64,000 nt of DNA from NCBI RefSeq assembly GCF_001513975.1, contig NZ_KQ947988.1, positions 642,129-706,128 of the forward strand. The letters are read 5' to 3'. Position numbers and translations under genes: made by a program. Position 1 is the stretch's first letter, and each line of letters begins with the position of its first letter. Below are positions 59,233 to 64,000 of this stretch, one piece after another. Source of the stretch: Streptomyces curacoi. GTDB lineage: Bacteria > Actinomycetota > Actinomycetes > Streptomycetales > Streptomycetaceae. The notes below the pieces were generated by a model, which searched no databases, was not told the DNA's origin, and worked only from the letters and a program-made list of their open reading frames with translations.

Positions 59233-61773
59233 TCAGGCCCTGACGCCCACGACCTCCTCGGGCGTCCCCTCCGCCATCACCCTCCCTCCGCCCGCCCCGC
59301 CCTGCGGCCCCAGGTCGATCAGCCAGTCCGAGGCGTGCACGACGTCGAGGTTGTGCTCGATGGTGACGACCGAGTGGCCGGCGTCGACGAGGCGTTGGAG
59401 TACGTCGAGGAGGCGGGCGGTGTCGGCGGAGTGCAGGCCGGTGGTGGGTTCGTCCAGGAGGTAGAGCGTGCTGCCCGCCGCCCGGCGGCCCAGTTCCTTC
59501 GCCAGCTTGAGGCGTTGGGCCTCGCCCCCGGAGAGCGTGGTGGCGGGCTGGCCCAGCGGGAGGTAGCCGAGGCCCACGTCGGACAGGCGGCGCAGACGGG
59601 CGGTGATCGCCGGGGCGTCCCCGAACACCGTGAGGGCCTCGTCGACCGTCGCCTCCAGCACCTCGGCGATGTCGTGCCCGTCGTAGCGCACCGACAGCAC
59701 CTCCGGCCGGAAGCGCCGGCCGCGGCAGCCCGGGCACCTCACGTCCACCGGCGGCAGGAAGTGCATGTGGACCGAGAGCACGCCGGCGCCCTCGCAGCGT
59801 TCGCAACGGCCGCCGGGGACGTTGAAGGAGAAGGCGCCGGGGGTCAGCCGCCCCGCGGACCGGGCCGCGAACGCCTCCCTGATCGGGGTGAACACCTCCG
59901 AGTAGGTGGCCGCGTTCGAGCGCGGCAGACGGCTGATCGGCTCCTGGTCGATGGTCACCACCTTCCCCAGGTGCTCCCAGCCGTCGATCCCGTCGTGCTC
60001 GCCCGGACGGTCCCCCGCTCCGTGGAAGTGTCTGCGCGCCGCCCGGCCCAGGATGTCCAGCGCCAGGGTCGACTTGCCCGACCCGGACGGGCCGGTGAGG
60101 GTGACCAGACGGCCGAGCGGGATGCGTACGGTGAGGTCCTTGAGGTTGTGCGCACGCGCCCCGCGAATCACCAGCGCCCGCCCGGCGTCTCCGCGCCCCT
60201 TCGACGCGGGCGCCGCCAGCCGCCCCGACAGATACGCCCCGGTCACGGAGCCCACGGCCCCGGTGCCCGCCCCTGCCGCCGAGCCCACGGCCCCGGTGCC
60301 CGCCCCTGTCGACGGGCACTCGGCCCCCGCCCCGGCCCTGGCCACCTCCTCAGGCGTCCCCTGTGCCACGATCCGGCCGCCGTGCCGGCCCGCGCCCGGG
60401 CCGACGTCCACCACATGGTCCGCCGCCCGCAGCACGTCCAGGTCGTGCTCGATCACCAGCACGGTGTTGCCCAGATCCCGCAGCCTGCGCAGCACGCCGA
60501 CCAAGCGGACGGTGTCGGCGGGGTGGAGTCCCATGGTCGGCTCGTCGAGGACGTACAGCACGCCCGTGAGCCCCGAGCCCAGCAGCGCGGCCAGCCGCAG
60601 CCGCTGTGCCTCCCCCGCGGAGAGGCTCGGCGTCGGTTGCTCCAGGGTCAGATAGCCCACGCCGACGTCGACCAGCCGCCGCACCCGCTCGTCGAGATCG
60701 GCGACGACCGGCTCGACGAACAGCCACTCGTCCGCGGAGACCCGGTCCCGCAATCCGCCCAGCCAGGCGGCGAGTTCGTCGAGGGACAGACGCGTGGCCT
60801 CGACGATCGTCAGGCCGTGCACGGTCACCGCCCGGCTCTCCGCCCGCAGCCGAGCACCCCCGCACTCCCCGCAGACCTCCTTCACCAGCACCTGCTTCTC
60901 GGTGCGCTCCCGGTACTCGGTGTCCTCGATGCGTTCGGCGTAGCGCCGCAGCAGAGCCGTCACCACCCCCTCGTAGCGGCCCGCGGTGACGGTGGCGGGC
61001 GGCTCGGTGTCCGGGAAGTGCCGTCGGAACTCCGGGCTCTCGACGCCGTACAGGAGCAGGTCGCGTTCCTGGGCGGTGAGTTCGTCCAGCGGCCGCTCCG
61101 CGTCGAAGGTGAACCCGTAGTGCCGGGCCGCCGCCCGCAGCAGCGACACATTGCGCTCGGTGACCTTCGGCTGCCAGCCCAGTACGGCACCCTCGGCGAC
61201 CGGGCGCCCGCCGTCGACCAGCCGCCGTACGTCCGCCCGGATGACCTCGCCGAGCCCGGTGCAGGAGGGGCAGGCGCCGGCGGGCTTGTTGAAGGAGAAG
61301 GAGCCCATCACCAGTTCGGGCACGGGAGTGGCGCAGTGCGGGCAGGGGATCCGCTCGCCCTCCGTGTCCTCGTCGTCGTACTCGTAGGCGTGCGAGGGCG
61401 GGACGCCCTTCCCGCATGCGGGACACGGACGTATCCCGATCCGCGACCACAGCAGCCGCAGGTAGGTGAACACCTCGGTGACCGTGCCGACCGTGGAGCG
61501 GGGGCTGCGGTTGGTGAGGTGCTGGTCGACGCTGATGGAAGGGGACAGGCCGGTGATCGACTCCACGGAGGGGCGGCTGACGAGGCCGGTGACCATGCCC
61601 AGCGACTCCATGTACTGCCGCTGGCCCTCCCGGTGGAGGGTGTCGAAGGCGAGCGTGGACTTGCCGGAACCGGAGAGGCCGGTCATGACGACCAGCTTGT
61701 TCTTGGGGATCGAGAGGGTGACGTTGTCGAGGTTGTGCAGACGGGCGCCGGTGATGCGGATGCAGTCCTCCAT
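59233..61773 (-). CDS. UvrA-like ABC ATPase (UvrA2/DrrC-type)
   Basis: 846 aa, shorter than UvrA (about 950). Two ABC modules: Walker A GLSGSGKSTLAFDTL and GPSGSGKSTLALDIL; signatures LSAGEAQRLRLAALLGSGLT and LSGGEAQRLKLAKELG; Walker B VLYVLDEPTMGLHPAD and LYLLDEPTTGLHSADT. Zn-type Cys pairs are present (CPACGKG, CPSCTGLG, CERCEGAG). The shorter length, mostly in the N-terminal module insertions, and the MerR partner suggest a drug-resistance or damage-tolerance paralogue rather than the housekeeping excinuclease. A linker with repeated GAGTGAVGS joins the halves. Confidence 0.88.
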   Translation of the reverse strand: MEDCIRITGARLHNLDNVTLSIPKNKLVVMTGLSGSGKSTLAFDTLHREGQRQYMESLGMVTGLVSRPSVESITGLSPSISVDQHLTNRSPRSTVGTVTEVFTYLRLLWSRIGIRPCPACGKGVPPSHAYEYDDEDTEGERIPCPHCATPVPELVMGSFSFNKPAGACPSCTGLGEVIRADVRRLVDGGRPVAEGAVLGWQPKVTERNVSLLRAAARHYGFTFDAERPLDELTAQERDLLLYGVESPEFRRHFPDTEPPATVTAGRYEGVVTALLRRYAERIEDTEYRERTEKQVLVKEVCGECGGARLRAESRAVTVHGLTIVEATRLSLDELAAWLGGLRDRVSADEWLFVEPVVADLDERVRRLVDVGVGYLTLEQPTPSLSAGEAQRLRLAALLGSGLTGVLYVLDEPTMGLHPADTVRLVGVLRRLRDLGNTVLVIEHDLDVLRAADHVVDVGPGAGRHGGRIVAQGTPEEVARAGAGAECPSTGAGTGAVGSAAGAGTGAVGSVTGAYLSGRLAAPASKGRGDAGRALVIRGARAHNLKDLTVRIPLGRLVTLTGPSGSGKSTLALDILGRAARRHFHGAGDRPGEHDGIDGWEHLGKVVTIDQEPISRLPRSNAATYSEVFTPIREAFAARSAGRLTPGAFSFNVPGGRCERCEGAGVLSVHMHFLPPVDVRCPGCRGRRFRPEVLSVRYDGHDIAEVLEATVDEALTVFGDAPAITARLRRLSDVGLGYLPLGQPATTLSGGEAQRLKLAKELGRRAAGSTLYLLDEPTTGLHSADTARLLDVLQRLVDAGHSVVTIEHNLDVVHASDWLIDLGPQGGAGGGRVMAEGTPEEVVGVRA

Positions 61774-61775
61774 GC

Positions 61776-61795
61776 CTTCAAGTTTTTCATTGAAG
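61776..61795. promoter_or_regulatory. Dyad between the UvrA-like and MerR genes
   Basis: CTTCAA-N8-TTGAAG, a perfect 6-bp dyad in an AT-rich patch. It lies immediately upstream of the UvrA-like start and overlaps its weak GAAGG ribosome site. A further half-site CCTTCAAG lies just before the merR start. Confidence 0.5.
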
Positions 61796-61866
61796 TGCTT
61801 GTGGAGACTTTGGCCGCGCTCCTCCCTGACAATCTGGGCGTGAGCGTCGCGTAACCTTCAAGTCCC

Positions 61867-62589
61867 GTGAGGAACGACGACGAACGACTGCGGCCGGTCG
61901 ACCTGGCCCGCCTGGCCGGGATCTCGACCCAGCAGGTCCGCAACTACGAGGAGGCCGGCGTCCTGCCCCCGGCCGCGCGTACCGCGTCCGGCTACCGGAC
62001 CTTCACGGACGCGCACCGGCGGGCGCTGCTGACGTACCGCGCGCTGCTGCGGGGGTACGGGCCGGTGACGGCGGCCGGGATCATGCGGGCCGTGCACACC
62101 GGTGACGTCCCGGCGGCGCTCGCCCTCGTCGACGCCGCGCACGCCGCGCTGCACGAGGAGCGGACGGCACTGCGGGCGACGAGCGAGGCCCTGGAGACCC
62201 TGACCGAGGCACCCCCGGCCGAACTGCCCCCCGCCGGGCTGCGCATCGGCGAGGTGGCCGCGTTGCTCGGCGTACGGACGTCGGCGCTACGGGTGTGGGA
62301 GGCGGCCGGGCTGATCACCCCGGAACGGGAGCGGGGTACCAGGTACCGCGTCTACCGTCCGGCCGACGTGCGCGACGCCCGCCTGATCCACACCCTGCGC
62401 CGCAGCCACTACCTCTTCGACCAGATCCGCCCGGTCCTGGACGGCCTGCGACGTGAGGGCAGCAGCGCGAGCCTGCGCGCGGCGATCGCGGCCCGGGGCG
62501 AACAACTGACGGCCCGCACCCGCACCATGCTGTCGGCCGCGGGCCTCCTGCACGACTACCTGGAGCACGTGGAGGGCGTCACTGGCTGA
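61867..62589 (+). CDS. MerR-family regulator with two HTH domains
   Basis: 240 aa. First MerR HTH at about 8-70 (VDLARLAGISTQQVRNYEEA, SGYRTFTDAHRRAL); second at about 123-190 (LRIGEVAALLGVRTSALRVW, YRVYRPADVRDARL). Both have the wing motif (R/Y)Y(R)xF/Y. Most MerR proteins have one HTH and dimerise through a coiled coil. GTG start. Divergent from the UvrA-like gene, so it probably controls it. Confidence 0.88.
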   Translation: MRNDDERLRPVDLARLAGISTQQVRNYEEAGVLPPAARTASGYRTFTDAHRRALLTYRALLRGYGPVTAAGIMRAVHTGDVPAALALVDAAHAALHEERTALRATSEALETLTEAPPAELPPAGLRIGEVAALLGVRTSALRVWEAAGLITPERERGTRYRVYRPADVRDARLIHTLRRSHYLFDQIRPVLDGLRREGSSASLRAAIAARGEQLTARTRTMLSAAGLLHDYLEHVEGVTG

Positions 62590-62670
62590 CACCGGTGGAC
62601 TGCGCCGGACCGCCCGTGGCGTGCTGTCCGGACATTGCCCTCGTGCTTCGCCACCTGGAGAGTGAGAGGC

Positions 62671-63129
62671 ATGGAGTTCCTGGATCCGGCGACCGCCCGT
62701 ACCTGGCTCGGCACGGCCGTCGCTCAGGCGCGTGCCGGGCTCGAAGAGGGCGGCATCCCTGTCGGCGCCGCACTGTACGGGGCCGACGGGACGCTGCTGG
62801 GCCGTGGCCGCAACCGGCGTGTCCAGGACGGCGATCCGTCGATGCACGCGGAGACGGCCGCCTTCCGGGCGGCGGGGCGGCAGCGGTCGTATCGCGGAAC
62901 GACCATGGTGACCACGCTCTCGCCCTGCTGGTACTGCTCCGGCCTGGTCCGGCAGTTCGGCATCTCCCGGGTGGTGATCGGCGAGGCGGTCACCTTCCAC
63001 GGCGGGCACGACTGGCTGGCCGAGCACGGGGTCGAGATCGTGCTCCTCGACGACCCCGAGTGCGCCGAACTGATGCGGAACTTCATCAGGCACCATCCCG
63101 ACCTGTGGAACGAGGACATCGGTGAGTGA
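62671..63129 (+). CDS. Nucleoside/cytosine deaminase
   Basis: 152-aa zinc deaminase (CMP/dCMP deaminase fold). HAETAAFRAAG carries His59 and catalytic Glu61; SPCWYCSGLV carries Cys86 and Cys89. Resembles yeast-type cytosine deaminases and guanine deaminases. The ATG at 62671 follows GGAGAGTGAGAGG. It overlaps the dioxygenase gene by 8 nt. Confidence 0.9.
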   Translation: MEFLDPATARTWLGTAVAQARAGLEEGGIPVGAALYGADGTLLGRGRNRRVQDGDPSMHAETAAFRAAGRQRSYRGTTMVTTLSPCWYCSGLVRQFGISRVVIGEAVTFHGGHDWLAEHGVEIVLLDDPECAELMRNFIRHHPDLWNEDIGE

Positions 63130-64000
63130 TCCCCACGAGCTCAGCGCACGCCACACCTGCCGCATCCCCACGATCGATCTGAGGCCCTGGCCGGACGGCG
63201 GCGCCGAGGCCCGCGAGGCCATCGCCCGCACCGTCGACGAGGCCCTCCAGACGGCCGGATTCCTCCTGGTCACCGGGCACGGCGTGGACCCCTCCCTGCG
63301 CGCCCGCATCCGCGCGGCCGCCCGCGCCTTCTTCACGCTCCCCGTCGAGGTCAAGCAGACGTACGAGGCGAAGGTCGGCGGGCGCGGCTGGCTCGGGCCG
63401 GGCGCGGAGGCCAACGCGTACGCGGAGGGCACCGAGACCCCGCCGGACCTGAAGGAGTCGCTGACCTTCGCCACGCACGAGCCCTTCGAGGACCCGGTGG
63501 TCAACGCCGAGTGGTACGCGCCGAACGTGTGGCCGGCGCAGGTGCCGGAACTGAAGCCGCTGTGCGAGGAGTACCTGGCACGGATGGCTGAGCTGGAGAA
63601 CCGGCTCCTCTCCCTGCTCGGCGCGGCCCTCGGCCTCGAACCCGACTTCTTCACCCGGCACATGGACCACCCGACGTACGGCTTCAACATCAACTGGTAT
63701 CCGGGGACAGCGGTGATCGGGGAACCGGCGCCCGGCCAGTTCCGCATCGGCCCGCACACCGACTTCGGCACGGTGACGATCCTCGACCGGCAGGCGGGCA
63801 AGGGCGGTTTGCAGGTCTACACGGACGCGGGCGGCTGGGAGGACGCGCCGTACGATCCGGCGGCGTTCACCATCAACATCGGCGATCTGATGGCCCGTTG
63901 GACCGGCGACCGGTGGCGGTCCGGGCGGCACCGGGTACTGCCGCCGCCCGCGGACGCGCCCGCCGAGGAGCTGATGAGCCTCGTCTACTTCGGGGAGTGC
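63122..64000 (+). CDS. 2-oxoglutarate/Fe(II) dioxygenase of the isopenicillin-N-synthase family (partial)
   Basis: The first 293 residues are visible; the gene continues past the right edge. VDEALQTAGFLLVTGHGVDP is the IPNS-family N-terminus. His212 and Asp214 (GPHTDFGTVTIL) and His270 (SGRHRVLPP) are the Fe ligands; the distal RxS is close to the edge. The GTG start (VSDPHELSAR) lies inside the deaminase stop region (8-nt overlap), so the two enzymes are coupled and may act on the same purine or pyrimidine substrate. Confidence 0.9.
   Translation, partial: MSDPHELSARHTCRIPTIDLRPWPDGGAEAREAIARTVDEALQTAGFLLVTGHGVDPSLRARIRAAARAFFTLPVEVKQTYEAKVGGRGWLGPGAEANAYAEGTETPPDLKESLTFATHEPFEDPVVNAEWYAPNVWPAQVPELKPLCEEYLARMAELENRLLSLLGAALGLEPDFFTRHMDHPTYGFNINWYPGTAVIGEPAPGQFRIGPHTDFGTVTILDRQAGKGGLQVYTDAGGWEDAPYDPAAFTINIGDLMARWTGDRWRSGRHRVLPPPADAPAEELMSLVYFGEC

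Noticed and set aside
58930..61854. 974-codon plus-strand open frame
   Set aside because: Antisense to the UvrA-like gene, which has complete Walker and signature motifs.

Overview
This looks like a chromosomal segment of a Streptomyces (or very close actinobacterial relative). The coding sequence is visibly very GC-rich, with GTG starts, GTGA/ATGA overlaps and G/C-ending codons. The gene content also fits: an A-to-N complex I operon, futalosine-pathway menaquinone genes, a PASTA protein, a Ser/Thr kinase, and FadA2/FabG4/HtdX-type genes. From memory, the order of the conserved blocks resembles the S. coelicolor region SCO4575-SCO4490, with a shortcut between mqnC and mqnA. I could not check this by alignment.

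Layout. 1-10790 (minus): nuoA to nuoK of the proton-pumping NADH:menaquinone oxidoreductase, running off the left edge, with a near-consensus Rex operator about 105 bp upstream of nuoA. 11476-18029: a secreted NlpC/P60 hydrolase, a Tat-exported FAD amine-oxidase-like protein, peptide deformylase, a geranylgeranyl-reductase-family flavoprotein, a GNAT, a PASTA protein and menG. 18026-20229: a decayed polysaccharide locus (acyltransferase with a stop at codon 7, GT2 tail, GH18 tail) ending in a deletion scar. 20270-27223: mqnC with a small amidohydrolase-like partner, a prepilin peptidase, a duplicated-domain membrane protein, a receptor kinase and mqnA. 27230-30413: cold-shock protein, XRE/AzlCD and a methyltransferase. 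30417-32232: a flavoprotein pseudogene with four frameshifts, one caused by a 31-nt palindromic insertion. 32744-34989: an unusual two-gene unit, a candidate aerolysin-like beta-pore protein followed by a six-bladed propeller protein, neither with a signal peptide. 34979-44553: DUF6817-like protein, LysR, XylF-like lipoprotein, an unknown LNPQPLPP-motif protein, acyl-CoA synthetase, and divergent thiolase versus fabG4-maoC. 44543-49966: TetR, two adjacent SPFH proteins, DUF4229, GNAT and UdgX. 50048-55506: mqnE, Lrp, ubiX/mqnM, Uma2, mqnP and mqnL. 55594-64000: PLDc_N protein, LysR, DMT permease, ArsR with quinone reductase, UvrA-like ABC protein, a double-HTH MerR, a nucleoside deaminase and a truncated 2OG-Fe(II) dioxygenase.

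How the genes work together. The backbone is respiratory: complex I delivers electrons to menaquinone. MqnA, MqnE, MqnC, MqnM, MqnP, MqnL and MenG, all in this window, build most of that quinone from chorismate; MqnB and MqnD are not present here. A geranylgeranyl-reductase-like protein could saturate the isoprenoid tail, and Rex links nuo expression to NADH/NAD+. Interspersed are small self-regulated modules (ArsR/quinone reductase, XRE/AzlCD, MerR/UvrA-like) whose operators can be read in the sequence. The two decayed loci and the pore/propeller unit are the accessory part of the window.
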